Notes: a model not told the origin generated them from the sequence alone. DNA of 64,000 bases from Mycolicibacterium confluentis (GCF_010729895.1 NZ_AP022612.1:3286001-3350000); one strand, 5' to 3'. Positions 15,202 through 24,658 are shown, counted from the stretch's first letter. Numbers and translations: made by a program.

Positions 15202-16317
15202 ATGCTGTCCACTGTCGCAGTGCACGGATACCGCTCGCTGCGCGACATCGTGCTGCCACTCAGTCGACTGACCGTGGTGACGGGCGCCAACGGCACCGGC
15301 AAGTCCTCGGTGTACCGGGCCCTTCGCCTGCTGGCCGACTGCGGCCGGGGCGAGGTGATCGGCGCACTGGCCCGCGAGGGTGGCCTGCAGTCCGCCCTGT
15401 GGGCAGGCACCGGCACCAAGAAACGCACCGTCGAGTTGAAACTGGGTTATTCCGCAGACGATTTCGGCTACCTGGTGGACCTCGGACTGCCGCAGATGGC
15501 CGGCATCAACTCGTTGTTCGGCCGGGACCCTGAGATCAAGCGCGAGGTGGTCTTCGCCGGACCGGTGCTGCGGTCGAGTTCGACACTGGTGCGCCGGGCC
15601 GGGCCGCTGGCCCAGGCGTGCGACGAGTCGGGTCGCGGGTTCATCGACCTGACCCGCGGCCTGCCGACCCACCGCAGCGTGCTGGCCGAGTTCGCCCACC
15701 CGGGTGAACTGCCGGAACTGGCGGCAGTACGCGATCGACTGCGGGCCTGGCGGTTCTACGACGGGTTTCGCGTCGACGCCGACGCGCCCGCGCGGCGTGC
15801 GCACGTCGGGACTCGGACCCCGGTGCTGGCCGAGGACGGCCACAATCTGGCGGCGGCCATTCAGACCATCATCGAGGCCGGCTTTGAGGACCTGCAGCGC
15901 GCCGTGGCCGACGCGTTCGACGGCGCGTCGGTCGCCACGGCGGTCAGTGACGGCCTCTTCGACGTCGAACTGCGCGCACCCGGTGTCCTCCGGCCGCTGC
16001 GCGGCGCCGAATTATCGGACGGCACACTGCGTTTCCTGCTGTGGGCGGCCGCGCTGCTGAGCCCGCAGCCCCCGTCACTGATGGTGCTCAACGAGCCGGA
16101 GACCTCGCTTCATCCCGACCTGGTGCGCCCGCTGTCGACACTGATCCGCGCGGCGGCCGAGGTCACGCAGGTCTGCGTCGTCACCCACTCCGCCGCGCTG
16201 CTGGGTCACCTCGGCGCCGACGCCACCCACATCGAACTGACCAAGGACGCGGGTGCGACTCAGATGGTCGGGCAGGGCCTGCTCAATGCTCCTTCGTGGC
16301 ACTGGGGTTCGCGCTGA
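15202..16317 (+). CDS. AAA family ATPase (ABC/SMC-like, AAA_21 type)
   Basis: 371 residues. Walker A is VTGANGTGKSS near residue 30, preceded by VHGYRSLRD. The ABC-type signature region is GAELSDGTLRFLLWAAALL, Walker B is LMVLNEPETSLHP, and the switch histidine is in VVTHSAALL. It is a single-chain ATP-binding protein of the class predicted as OLD/RecF-like, without a fused nuclease domain. No partner nuclease gene is adjacent, so it is not a complete Gabija-like pair. The start is ATG 15202, and the 3' end overlaps the convergent SDR gene by 35 bp. Confidence 0.82.
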   Translation: MLSTVAVHGYRSLRDIVLPLSRLTVVTGANGTGKSSVYRALRLLADCGRGEVIGALAREGGLQSALWAGTGTKKRTVELKLGYSADDFGYLVDLGLPQMAGINSLFGRDPEIKREVVFAGPVLRSSSTLVRRAGPLAQACDESGRGFIDLTRGLPTHRSVLAEFAHPGELPELAAVRDRLRAWRFYDGFRVDADAPARRAHVGTRTPVLAEDGHNLAAAIQTIIEAGFEDLQRAVADAFDGASVATAVSDGLFDVELRAPGVLRPLRGAELSDGTLRFLLWAAALLSPQPPSLMVLNEPETSLHPDLVRPLSTLIRAAAEVTQVCVVTHSAALLGHLGADATHIELTKDAGATQMVGQGLLNAPSWHWGSR

Positions 16318-17191
16318 GGGGCGCACCGCTCTGCGGTGCCGGGCGCAGCGCCCGGGTGAACAGCACGTTCACCCGCCGCATGGCCACGCTGTAGGGCAGC
16401 CAGGCCAACCGTTTGAAGGCGTAGAACGCTCGGATGTCCGAGGACGTGTAGATCAGGAAGCGGTTCTTCTCGATGCCGGCCAAGATCTTGTCGGCGGCCC
16501 GTTCGGGCGACACCGCATGCCCGCTGAAGCGGCGCACCCACCGGTCGACCTTGGGGTGGTCGCGGTCGACGCCGGCGATCTCGACGGTCCTGACCAGCGG
16601 GGTCTTCACGGCCCCAGGCACCACCACCGACACCCCGATGCGGTGCCTGGCCAGATCGAATCTCAGCACCTCCGACATGCCGCGCAGGCCGTACTTGCTG
16701 GCGCTGTAGGCCGCGTGCCAGGGCAGCGCGACCAGGCCGGCCGCCGACGACACGTTGACCACATGACCGCCGTTCCCGGCGGCCATCATCGGCGGCACGA
16801 ACGTCTCGATGACGTGGATCGGGCCCATGAGGTTGATGTCGATCATCGACCGCCACTGCCGGTGCGTGAGTTGGTCGACGGTCCCCCACGCCGAAACGCC
16901 TGCGATGTTGAGGATCACGTCCATGGCCGGATGCCGGGTATGGATGTCGGCGGCGAAAATGGCCACCGCGTCGTAGTCGGAGATGTCGAGGGCGCGATGC
17001 TCGGGAACCTGTGCGCCCAACGCGCACGCGTCGGCGACGGTCTGCTCCAACCCCGCCGCGTCGCGGTCGGTCAGATACAGTTCGGCGCCCTGGGCCGCCA
17101 ACCGCAGTGCGGTCGCACGGCCTATCCCGCTGGCCGCCCCCGTGACGAAACACCGTCGGCCCGCGAAGCTGTTCCCCATGCCTTGGAACAT
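16283..17191 (-). CDS. SDR family NAD(P)-dependent oxidoreductase (Rv3057c-like)
   Basis: About 302 residues, a classical short-chain dehydrogenase: TGAASGIGRA cofactor loop, NIAGVSAWG, catalytic Ser in VNVSSAAG, YSASK (Tyr, Lys), then PGAVKTPL. A C-terminal extension of about 70 residues with RAFYAFKRLAWLPYS is typical of a mycobacterial SDR subgroup near lipid and P450 genes. ATG 17191 is preferred because a GAGG lies 8 bases upstream and it follows the TetR stop by 14 bp; ATG 17179 is possible. It is co-oriented with the TetR gene and divergent from cyp136, so the three probably form one regulated unit. Confidence 0.88.
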   Translation of the reverse strand: MFQGMGNSFAGRRCFVTGAASGIGRATALRLAAQGAELYLTDRDAAGLEQTVADACALGAQVPEHRALDISDYDAVAIFAADIHTRHPAMDVILNIAGVSAWGTVDQLTHRQWRSMIDINLMGPIHVIETFVPPMMAAGNGGHVVNVSSAAGLVALPWHAAYSASKYGLRGMSEVLRFDLARHRIGVSVVVPGAVKTPLVRTVEIAGVDRDHPKVDRWVRRFSGHAVSPERAADKILAGIEKNRFLIYTSSDIRAFYAFKRLAWLPYSVAMRRVNVLFTRALRPAPQSGAPLSANPSATKEH

Positions 17192-17205
17192 ACCGGCGGC
17201 CTCAC

Positions 17206-17859
17206 TCAGTTTTTGGGACCGCCGCCCCATAGGCAGGTCAGCCACAACTGCTCGAGCACCTCGACGCCGCGTTCGACGCCGTTCTCGGGGGCCAGGAACC
17301 TGTTGTCGCGAGAGAGCGTCATGACCGTGGTGGCACCCAGGGTTCTGATAAGCGCCGGGATGTCGTCGCTGATGGGATGTGCGGTGCCTGCCGCGATTTC
17401 GTTGCGGACCACCTCGACGATCTGATCGACGACACCGGAGAACTGGTCGTCCTGCACCTTGCGGATCTCGGCGTCACTGCTTCTGGCCGTGTTGCACGCC
17501 ACCATGATCGGATCGTTGCGGGCGAAGACCTCTGCGGCACTGCGGACCATGCGCTTGGCGAAGGCCGCGGGCGATTCGTCGGCGCCGCGGGGCGCGAAAT
17601 ACTCGGTGAGCTCCTCGAGTTCCCGCGCGGCCTCGGCCAGGATCTGAGCCAGCACGGCGTACTTGGTGTCGAAGTAGAAGTAGAAGCCGGACCGCGCCAC
17701 GCCGGCCCGGTCGCTGATGGCGCTGACCGAGAGATCGGCGAAGGACTTCTCCTGAAGCAGGTCACGCACCGCGTTGACGATCGCCTGCCTCTGCCGGTCG
17801 CCGCGCCGACGGGGTTCCCCGTCCCCGGAATCAAGCGTCTGCTCAGCCCTCACGCTCAT
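17206..17859 (-). CDS. TetR family regulator of the cyp136 locus
   Basis: 217 residues from ATG 17859 (MSVRAEQTL). The helix-turn-helix is at about 20-70: RQAIVNAVRDLLQEKSFADL, then VSAISDRAGVARSGFYFYFD. The C-terminal domain is EthR-like in pattern (FAPRGADESPAAFAKRMV). It corresponds by position to Rv3058c. An upstream extension to 18000 is open but would overlap the promoter of the P450 gene and is rejected. The likely operator is the inverted repeat at 17891-17904 in the gap to the P450 gene. Confidence 0.9.
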   Translation of the reverse strand: MSVRAEQTLDSGDGEPRRRGDRQRQAIVNAVRDLLQEKSFADLSVSAISDRAGVARSGFYFYFDTKYAVLAQILAEAARELEELTEYFAPRGADESPAAFAKRMVRSAAEVFARNDPIMVACNTARSSDAEIRKVQDDQFSGVVDQIVEVVRNEIAAGTAHPISDDIPALIRTLGATTVMTLSRDNRFLAPENGVERGVEVLEQLWLTCLWGGGPKN

Positions 17860-17890
17860 ACCTTGCACCACACCGCTGCAGGAATGAAAC

Positions 17891-17904
17891 TTGACACGCG
17901 TCAA
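17891..17904. promoter_or_regulatory. Inverted repeat between TetR and cyp136, likely operator
   Basis: TTGACACGCGTCAA has arms TTGAC/GTCAA. It lies 32 bp upstream of the TetR start and 73 bp upstream of the P450 start, where binding could repress both divergent promoters. Confidence 0.45.
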
Positions 17905-17977
17905 CAGTACCGGTGAAATGAACCTCACGTGGCATACGCCACACCCCGACACCCGTTTGCGGCAAAGGAGCGTCCAG

Positions 17978-19465
17978 GTGGCCCCAGCGACGATCAGCAC
18001 TCCCCGTTACCTTCTCGACCAGGCGAAGCGCAAGCTGACACCCACCCCGAACACCATCCCGGGGATGGGCGCGGTCGACAAGCGCCTTCAAGAGAAGGAG
18101 TGGGATCAGTTCGTCTTCGCCGAGCCACCCGCCGGCAGCGACCTCAAGCCGATCATGGGCGACTCCGGCGTGCCGATCATCGGCCACATGATCGAGATCT
18201 TCCGTCGCGGCCCGGACTACATCCTGGAGCGCTACCGCAGGGAGGGCCCGGTCTACTACGCCGAGTCCCCCGCATTGTCCTCGGTGCTCGCCCTGGGACC
18301 GGACGCCACGCAAGCCGTGTTCTCCAACCGCAACAAGGACTACTCGCAGCGCGCCTGGGATCCCGTCATCGGGCCGTTCTTCGAGGGTGGCCTGATGCTG
18401 CTCGACTTCGAGGAGCACATGTTCCACCGGCGGATCATGCAGGAGGCGTTCACGCGCACCCGACTGGCCGGGTACGTGCCGCACGTCGACTCGGTGGCCA
18501 CGAAGGTCCTGGCCAACGACTGGGTGGCCAACGACCCGAGGTTCCTGTTCTTCCCCTCGATCAAGGAACTCACCCTCGACATCGCCTCCGAGGTGTTCAT
18601 GGGCCACCCGGCCGGCACCGACAAGGAACTCGTCACCACGGTCAACCACGCGTTCACCACCACCACGCGGGCCGGCAACGCGATCGTGCGCAAGCCGGTG
18701 CCGCCACTGAAGTGGTGGCGTGGGATCCAGGCCCGCAAGACCCTCGAGAACTACTTCTTGAGCCGGATCGACGAGAAGCGGCGTTCGGAGAGCACCGACA
18801 TGTTCAGCGTGCTGTGCCATTCCGCCGATGAGGACGGTCAGACCTTCACCGACGCCCAGATCGTCAGTCACATGATCTTCCTCATGATGGCCGCCCACGA
18901 CACCTCCACGTCGACGATGACGACCATGGCCTACCACCTGGCCGCGAACCCGGAGTGGCAGGACCGCCTGCGCGAAGAGTCCGAGCGCATCGGCGACGGA
19001 CCGCTCGACATCGATTCGCTCGACAAGCTCGAGAACTACGACCTGGTGATCAACGAGTCGCTGCGGATGATGACGCCGCTGCCGTTCAACTTCCGCCAGG
19101 CCATCCGCGACACCGACCTGCTCGGCTACTTCATCCCGGCCGGCACCAACGTCGTGACCTGGCCGTCGATCAACCACCGGCTGCCCGAGCTGTGGACGGA
19201 TCCGGAGAAGTTCGACCCGGAGCGGTTCGCCGAGCCGCGCAGCGAGCACAAGAAGCACCGCTACGCGTTCGCGCCGTTCGGCGGCGGCGCGCACAAGTGC
19301 ATCGGCATGGTGTTCGGTCAGCTGGAGATCAAGACCGTCATGCACCGACTGCTGCGCCAGTACCGCCTCGAACTGCCGCGCCCCGGCTACCAGCCGCGGT
19401 ACGACTACGGCGGCATGCCCGTGCCGATCGACGGTATGCCGATCGTGCTGCGCCCGCTGCGCTGA
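17978..19465 (+). CDS. cyp136: Cytochrome P450, CYP136 family
   Basis: 495 residues from GTG 17978, chosen because AAAGGAGCG lies 8 bases upstream and the N-terminus (YLLDQAKRKLTP) aligns with M. tuberculosis CYP136 (Rv3059) as I recall it. Signature elements are the I-helix AAHDTSTSTMTT (oxygen activation Thr), the ExxR motif in NESLRMM, the PERF region, and heme-binding FAPFGGGAHKCIGMVFG with the proximal Cys. It probably oxidises a lipid or sterol-like substrate, using ferredoxin and reductase encoded elsewhere. The physiological substrate is unknown. Confidence 0.92.
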   Translation: MAPATISTPRYLLDQAKRKLTPTPNTIPGMGAVDKRLQEKEWDQFVFAEPPAGSDLKPIMGDSGVPIIGHMIEIFRRGPDYILERYRREGPVYYAESPALSSVLALGPDATQAVFSNRNKDYSQRAWDPVIGPFFEGGLMLLDFEEHMFHRRIMQEAFTRTRLAGYVPHVDSVATKVLANDWVANDPRFLFFPSIKELTLDIASEVFMGHPAGTDKELVTTVNHAFTTTTRAGNAIVRKPVPPLKWWRGIQARKTLENYFLSRIDEKRRSESTDMFSVLCHSADEDGQTFTDAQIVSHMIFLMMAAHDTSTSTMTTMAYHLAANPEWQDRLREESERIGDGPLDIDSLDKLENYDLVINESLRMMTPLPFNFRQAIRDTDLLGYFIPAGTNVVTWPSINHRLPELWTDPEKFDPERFAEPRSEHKKHRYAFAPFGGGAHKCIGMVFGQLEIKTVMHRLLRQYRLELPRPGYQPRYDYGGMPVPIDGMPIVLRPLR

Positions 19466-19471
19466 TCCTCG

Positions 19472-19888
19472 TCAGACACCCAGTCGGTTCGCACAGGCGA
19501 TGATCGCCGTGAGAGCCGACTGGGTGGAGTCGACCGACCAGCCGAGCGCCCACTCCTCGGCCGCCCCGTTACCACCACGGATGAACGTCGCGGTGTTCTC
19601 TCCCGCGTGCAGTTGGTGGAATTCGAGCGTCTCGAACGCGACACCCTGCTCGTAGAGCATGGCCGTCAGCGCGCCGATGGGCCCGACGGCCGACGCCGTC
19701 GCGGTGCACACACGGTCACCGATGGCGAGGGTGGCCTTGAACTCGCCGGCGGCGGCGCGCTCCCAGCCGCCCAGCTGCACTGGGCCTGAGCAGGTCGCGA
19801 AGGTGTTGAGGACGGCGTCCCAGGACATTCCGGCGGTCTGCTCGCGCAGGCCGCGTGGGAGGGGTGCGTCAAAGAGGTTCGAGATCAT
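19472..19888 (-). CDS. Stand-alone LeuA-type regulatory (dimerisation) domain protein
   Basis: 138 residues resembling the C-terminal allosteric domain of 2-isopropylmalate synthase and homocitrate synthase. Features are FATCSGPVQLGGW, TATASAVGPIGALTAMLYEQG and a final DSTQSALTAIIACANRLG like the LeuA end (SITTASLRAVVSAVNR). No catalytic TIM barrel is encoded nearby. The start is ATG 19888 (MISNLFDAPLP); the frame is open to 19948 but less plausible. It converges on cyp136 with a 6-bp gap. It may bind a small branched acid as a stand-alone sensor, or be a detached regulatory subunit. No role can be assigned. Confidence 0.7.
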   Translation of the reverse strand: MISNLFDAPLPRGLREQTAGMSWDAVLNTFATCSGPVQLGGWERAAAGEFKATLAIGDRVCTATASAVGPIGALTAMLYEQGVAFETLEFHQLHAGENTATFIRGGNGAAEEWALGWSVDSTQSALTAIIACANRLGV

Positions 19889-20066
19889 GTCGGTCGGTCT
19901 TCTCTGGTCGAACGGAGGGTGACCGACAGGCAGCAGCTTGTGACCCACAGCGGGGGGTCGGTCCGGATCAGACCCCGCTGCGGGCAGCTACTACCAGAAG
20001 ACGCCTGCGCACGATCGCCGAGCCTAGTCCCGTCCGGAACGACCGCGCAACGTGATTTGTGTACAG

Positions 20067-20090
20067 TGGATTGCGGTTTTGTTCAATCCA
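20067..20090. promoter_or_regulatory. Inverted repeat upstream of the ArsR gene, likely autoregulatory operator
   Basis: TGGATTG (20067) and CAATCCA (ends 20090) form a perfect 7-bp inverted repeat with a 10-bp centre, 20 bp upstream of the ArsR start. The local AT-richness fits a promoter. Confidence 0.5.
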
Positions 20091-20109
20091 TAAATTGTTA
20101 GGCCGCACC

Positions 20110-20487
20110 ATGCCCGCACGTTTCCTCGAAGACGGTGAACACCCGCTCTACGAGATCAAGGCGAACCTGTTCAAGGCGCTCGCCCACCCCGCCCGAATCC
20201 GCATCCTGGAGATCCTGTCCACCGACCCCGAACCGACGGGGGTGCGCGACATCCTCAACGCCACGGGCCTGGAGCCCACGCTGCTGTCCCAACACCTGGC
20301 GGTGCTCAAGCGGCATCAGGTCGTCACGGCCGAGCGGGTGGGCAACGCGGTCTTTTATCGGCTCGCGCACCCGCAGGTCTCCGAACTGCTGCGCATCGCG
20401 CGGATCTTCCTCACCGACACGCTGGCCGCCCGCAAGGAGCAGCTCAACGCCGTTCGGTCGCTGCCCGCGATCGGCCCCACCCCGTGA
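20110..20487 (+). CDS. ArsR family winged-helix regulator
   Basis: 125 residues from ATG 20110 (MPARFLEDGEHPLYEIK). It has a typical ArsR fold: FKALAHPARIRILEIL, the recognition helix GLEPTLLSQHLAVLKRH, and the wing VVTAERVGNAVFYRL. There are no cysteine pairs or other obvious metal-binding residues, so it may sense something other than metal. It overlaps the transporter gene by GTGA, and the pair recurs in mycobacteria as an ArsR-SulP unit. It probably represses its own operon through the repeat at 20067-20090. Confidence 0.9.
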   Translation: MPARFLEDGEHPLYEIKANLFKALAHPARIRILEILSTDPEPTGVRDILNATGLEPTLLSQHLAVLKRHQVVTAERVGNAVFYRLAHPQVSELLRIARIFLTDTLAARKEQLNAVRSLPAIGPTP

Positions 20488-22124
20488 TCGCGACGCTGGG
20501 CGCACGCGCCGCAAGGCTGCTGCCCCATCGATCCGACTACGCCGAGGCGCCCCGGTCGTGGCGCCGCGACGTCCTGGCCGGAGTCACCGTGGGTGTGGTG
20601 GCGCTGCCGCTCGCCCTGGCGTTCGGCATCAGCTCTGGGGTCGGCGCCGCCGCGGGCCTGATCACGGCCGTGGTCGCGGGCATTGTGGCCGCCGTGTTCG
20701 GCGGATCGCACGTTCAGGTGTCGGGTCCGACCGGGGCGATGGCCGTGGTGCTCGCGCCCGTCGTCGCGCACTACGGCCTGGGCAGTGTCGCCCTGGTGAC
20801 GGTGCTGGCAGGGCTGATTGTGGTGGCAGCCGGGGTGACCGGGCTCGGCCGAGCCGTGACGTTCATACCGTGGCCGGTGATCGAGGGGTTCACCGTCGGT
20901 ATCGCCGCCATCATCTTCCTCCAGCAGGTCCCAGCCGCGCTGGGCCAGACGGCGGCGCCGGGCCAGACGCCGCTCAAGGCGGCCTGGCAGGTCGTGACCT
21001 CGCTCGACTGGACCGTCGCCAAGACGGCGCTGATGGTGGTGGCGACGGTCGTGGTCCTGATGGTCGCGCTCCCGAAGATCCACCGCGCCATCCCGGAATC
21101 ACTGACCGCGGTCGTGGTGGCCACGGTCCTCGTGGTGAGCGTCGGCATTCCGGCGGCACGGATCGGCGAACTGCCCGCGCACCTTCCGGCCCCCGTACTT
21201 CCGCACGCCGACCTGAACGCGCTTCGCACGCTTCTGGGTGCCGCGCTGGCGATCGCCGCGCTGGCGGCCATCGAGTCACTGCTGTCGGCGCGGGTCGCGG
21301 CGACCATGTCGCCGTCGGGGCCCTATGACCCGGATCGGGAACTCGTCGGCCAGGGGCTGGCTTCAGTGGCCTCCGGCATCTTCGGAGGCATGCCCGCAAC
21401 CGGGGCGATCGCCCGCACCGCGGTCAACGTCCGCTCCGGCGCGCGTACGCGCCTCGCCGCGGTCGTGCACTCGGCGCTGCTGCTCGGGGTGGTCTACCTC
21501 GGCACCGATGCGGTGTCCGCAATCCCCCTGGCCGCGCTGGCGGCGGTCCTGATGGTCACCTCGCTGCGGATGGTCTCAGCAGGGACCGTGCTGACGATTC
21601 TGCGCTCGACCCGATCGGATGCGCTGACGTTCGCCCTGACCGCGATCGTCACCATCTGCTTCGACCTGATCGACGCCGTGGCGATAGGGCTCTTGGCCGC
21701 AGCGTTTTTCGCCCTCCGCAGCGTGGCTCGGCGTAGCAGCGTGCAGCACGAACCCCTGCCTGGCCCGCCGCAACCGTATGACGACAGGATCGTCCTTCTG
21801 CGCCTCGACGGGGCCATGTTCTTCGGTGCGGCCGAACGGATTTCGTCGCTCATCGCCGACGCCGAACACCCTGACGTCCGTGTGGTGATCATCAGGATGT
21901 CGAACCTGGGAATGCTCGACGCGACGGGAGCCCACACGCTGGCGCTCATCGCCGAGGAGTTGGAGGCGCGCGGCGTCACCGTGATCATCAAGGGCGTGCA
22001 GGCCGAGCACTTGGACCTGCTCACCAATGTCGGTGTCATCGATGCCCTACGGCACGAGAACCACCTGATCGACTCCCTTGACGAGGCCGTGGCCCACGCG
22101 CGCCAACACGCCTCGGCCGGTTGA
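20484..22124 (+). CDS. SulP family anion transporter with STAS domain
   Basis: 546 residues with about 11-12 membrane segments across 30-430 and a cytoplasmic STAS domain at about 445-540 (VLLRLDGAMFFGAAERI; MSNLGMLDATGAHTLALI). The family motif region PATGAIARTAVNVRSGARTRL is clear. SulP proteins move sulfate, bicarbonate or related anions with Na+ or H+. The exact anion cannot be told here. The GTG start overlaps the ArsR stop, so expression is tied to that regulator. Confidence 0.9.
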   Translation: MIATLGARAARLLPHRSDYAEAPRSWRRDVLAGVTVGVVALPLALAFGISSGVGAAAGLITAVVAGIVAAVFGGSHVQVSGPTGAMAVVLAPVVAHYGLGSVALVTVLAGLIVVAAGVTGLGRAVTFIPWPVIEGFTVGIAAIIFLQQVPAALGQTAAPGQTPLKAAWQVVTSLDWTVAKTALMVVATVVVLMVALPKIHRAIPESLTAVVVATVLVVSVGIPAARIGELPAHLPAPVLPHADLNALRTLLGAALAIAALAAIESLLSARVAATMSPSGPYDPDRELVGQGLASVASGIFGGMPATGAIARTAVNVRSGARTRLAAVVHSALLLGVVYLGTDAVSAIPLAALAAVLMVTSLRMVSAGTVLTILRSTRSDALTFALTAIVTICFDLIDAVAIGLLAAAFFALRSVARRSSVQHEPLPGPPQPYDDRIVLLRLDGAMFFGAAERISSLIADAEHPDVRVVIIRMSNLGMLDATGAHTLALIAEELEARGVTVIIKGVQAEHLDLLTNVGVIDALRHENHLIDSLDEAVAHARQHASAG

Positions 22125-22126
22125 CG

Positions 22127-23506
22127 TCAGGCCGCGGCGTCAGCGGTGCTCGGCGAGTTCTGCGACTCGCGTCCCGACTCGGTCGTGGTCTGTGTCTGCG
22201 CCCGTGACTTGACCTTGAATCTGGCTCCCGCCCGCTGGAATCCGTCCCGCACCCTGTCGACGGCAGCCTTCAGATTCTGGGTCGCCCGAACGGCCGACCC
22301 TCGCCGGGCGGGCCGCTCTGCGCTGAACTCCGCGCGTTTGACTGATGACGGCCACAGCACTTTCGAGCTCCGCTTGGCTTCCAGAGACGTCTGCGCGAGC
22401 GGCGCGGAAGCGACGGATGTGCCGGCCGATTCGTCGGACAACGTTCGCGCGGCGGGGGTACGCCCGACCAGGATCTTGACGCCCTTCTTCAGCGCGGCAA
22501 CCAACTTCGGCAGCGCCTTGAGGAGCAGCTCCGGCCGCGGAAGCAGCTTGGCCGACGTCGCCTGCCACACCGGGGTCTCACGGTCATAGCCGAGCTCGAC
22601 GATCTCGGTCAGCAGCGGTTCAATCGCATCGAGCAGGCGCGCCGGCACGCCTGCGTCGTAGAACGGCTGCAGCAGCGGCAGATGCCTTGGGGCGATGGTG
22701 ATGTAGTCGGTGAGCTCGCCCTCCTTGGCGCCGGTCCACTTCGGATCGGACACCACCAGGTCGGTGTTGTTGGGGTCAGCCTCGTAGTAGTAACTGTGCA
22801 GATAGAAGAACCCGAGGGCCGCGTTGGCGAGCGCCACCAGGTTCAGCGGATACGTCGGGAAGTCCGAGACCAGGTCGTACTTCCAGCTGATGTCGGTGAG
22901 CTGGTAGCCGGTTTCGGTGTTGGCGCCGTCTGTGGTGACGCCCAGGATCGGGATGTGCAGACCGGGAAAGCGCGCGAACAGGCCACCGTTGGGGCGATTT
23001 GGGCTGCCGAGGGCCAGAAACCGGACCTGGTCGGGACTGGGCACATCCTCGCCGGCCATCGCCTGGGCGTGCAGTTGGCGCAGGTACCGAACCACCACGC
23101 TGGCACTCGACGAGTACCCGACCACCACGACGTCGTCGTCGGGCGCGGTGTCGTTGAGCTCCGCGCGCAGCGTGGCGTCCAGACTGCGCACACCATCCGC
23201 CTGTTGGACGTCGAACGGTGAATCCGGCCGCCACACCTGAGCGTTCCAGCTGATGACGCCGTAGGTGTCCAACTCGCAGTCGGGGCGCGCATCGCACAGC
23301 CCGTAGTTCACACTCGCCGGGTCGAAGTAACCGTTGAGTTCCGCGAGCATGTTGTCGCCGTCGGGACGGCCGTTGCCGCCCATCGCCAGCACCCGCTGCG
23401 CCAGAAGATCCACGGGCGAGGACGGCACGGGCATCACCTGCGCCACCGTCACTGCCGTCGCGATCGCCAGGCACGCCGCAGGTGCCACCCACACCGAGAA
23501 CTTCAC
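22127..23506 (-). CDS. PE-PPE domain (alpha/beta-hydrolase) exported protein
   Basis: 459 residues with an N-terminal signal or anchor (MKFSVWVAPAACLAIATAVT). Residues about 35-270 resemble the PE-PPE C-terminal domain, a serine esterase fold: VVVVGYSSSASVVVRYLRQL contains the nucleophile elbow G-Y-S-S-S, followed by LALGSPNRPNGG and GYQLTDISWKYDLVSDFP. The last about 150 residues are Ser/Ala/Arg-rich and probably disordered. It has no PE or PPE head, so it would use Sec export. Possible activity is on surface lipid esters. It lies 81 bp downstream of hypE on the same strand but is probably not functionally linked. Confidence 0.8.
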   Translation of the reverse strand: MKFSVWVAPAACLAIATAVTVAQVMPVPSSPVDLLAQRVLAMGGNGRPDGDNMLAELNGYFDPASVNYGLCDARPDCELDTYGVISWNAQVWRPDSPFDVQQADGVRSLDATLRAELNDTAPDDDVVVVGYSSSASVVVRYLRQLHAQAMAGEDVPSPDQVRFLALGSPNRPNGGLFARFPGLHIPILGVTTDGANTETGYQLTDISWKYDLVSDFPTYPLNLVALANAALGFFYLHSYYYEADPNNTDLVVSDPKWTGAKEGELTDYITIAPRHLPLLQPFYDAGVPARLLDAIEPLLTEIVELGYDRETPVWQATSAKLLPRPELLLKALPKLVAALKKGVKILVGRTPAARTLSDESAGTSVASAPLAQTSLEAKRSSKVLWPSSVKRAEFSAERPARRGSAVRATQNLKAAVDRVRDGFQRAGARFKVKSRAQTQTTTESGRESQNSPSTADAAA

Positions 23507-23587
23507 GAAGACCCCTCCCGACCTTGGGGCCAGATGTTACGTGTCGGAAGATTTCTGTAAAGCAGTTTCGCGAGATTCGGGTCGGGA

Positions 23588-24658
23588 TCAGCAGATTCGG
23601 GGCAACTGCTCCCCCAGTTCGCGCTCGACGACCCGCATGGTTCCGAAGGCGGTCTTCGCCACGGCCATCCCGGGGTGCTCGCCGACGACGCGCCCGATGA
23701 TCACGGCGTCGGCCCCCTCGGGACGCGACCGCATCACGTCGAGAATCTCTTCGCTGTGCGCGGGGTCGACGAATGCCACCACCTTCCCCTCGTTGGCCAC
23801 CTGCAGCGGGTCCAGCCCAAGGAACGAGCACGCCGACGAGACAGTCTCGGGCACAGGAATTCTCGCCTCGTCCAACTCGACGCCCACCGATGCGGCCCGC
23901 GCGATCTCCACCACCGAGGCGACCAGGCCGCCGCGGGTCGGGTCGCGCAGCACGTGGACCGCCGACGGGTCACCGACACCGAGCATCGCCGCCACCAGGT
24001 GGTGCAACGGGGCGCTGTCAGTGGTCACGACCGTCCCGAAGTCGATCCCCTCGCGCACGCTCATGATCGCAACCCCGTGCTCGCCGAGCTTGCCCGACAC
24101 GATGATGTGGTCGCCCGGACGCGCGCGCTCCGGGCCGATGTCGACGCCGGCGGGCACAACTCCCACTCCCGCGGTGTTGACGAACAGTTGATCAGCACCG
24201 CCCCTTCCGACCACCTTGGTGTCACCGGTGACGATGGCCACCCCGGCGTCCGCGGCGGCCTTGCCCATCGTCTGCGCGACGGCACCGAGTACGTCCAGTT
24301 CCAACCCCTCCTCCAGGATGAACCCGGCGGTCAGCGCAATCGGCTGTGCCCCACTGCAGGCAAGATCGTTGATGGTGCCGTTGACAGCGAGGTCGCCGAT
24401 GTTGCCGCCGGGAAAGAAAAGTGGTTGAACCACATAGGAATCCGTGGTCAGCGCCACCCTGCCGCCCGGCACGTCCAGCAGCGCGGAGTCGCGGGCCGGC
24501 CCGCCCGCGGTGCCGAACGCCGGCAGGAACAGGTTCTCGATCAGTTCCTCCGACAGCACACCCCCGCCGCCGTGGCCCAGCACGATCCGCTTGGTCTCCC
24601 GCAGCGGCAACGGGCACACCCAGTCCGCCGGGTCGATGGTCACGGGCCGCTCACGCAT
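23588..24658 (-). CDS. hypE: [NiFe]-hydrogenase maturation protein HypE (carbamoyl dehydratase)
   Basis: 356 residues from ATG 24658 (MRERPVTID). HypE takes the carbamoyl group from HypF on its C-terminal cysteine and dehydrates it to a thiocyanate that provides the CN ligands of the active-site iron. The C-terminus is PRIC, with the essential terminal Cys. [20 protein letters not shown] and [20 protein letters not shown] are the ATP-binding family motifs. The start overlaps the hypD stop by 8 bp. It is the last hyp gene of the leftward F-C-D-E operon. Confidence 0.96.
   Translation of the reverse strand: MRERPVTIDPADWVCPLPLRETKRIVLGHGGGGVLSEELIENLFLPAFGTAGGPARDSALLDVPGGRVALTTDSYVVQPLFFPGGNIGDLAVNGTINDLACSGAQPIALTAGFILEEGLELDVLGAVAQTMGKAAADAGVAIVTGDTKVVGRGGADQLFVNTAGVGVVPAGVDIGPERARPGDHIIVSGKLGEHGVAIMSVREGIDFGTVVTTDSAPLHHLVAAMLGVGDPSAVHVLRDPTRGGLVASVVEIARAASVGVELDEARIPVPETVSSACSFLGLDPLQVANEGKVVAFVDPAHSEEILDVMRSRPEGADAVIIGRVVGEHPGMAVAKTAFGTMRVVERELGEQLPRIC

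Noticed and set aside
15202..16317. The AAA ATPase as part of a Gabija or similar defence pair
   Set aside because: The next gene is a convergent SDR and the previous ones are secreted sensors, so no UvrD-like helicase or nuclease partner is adjacent.
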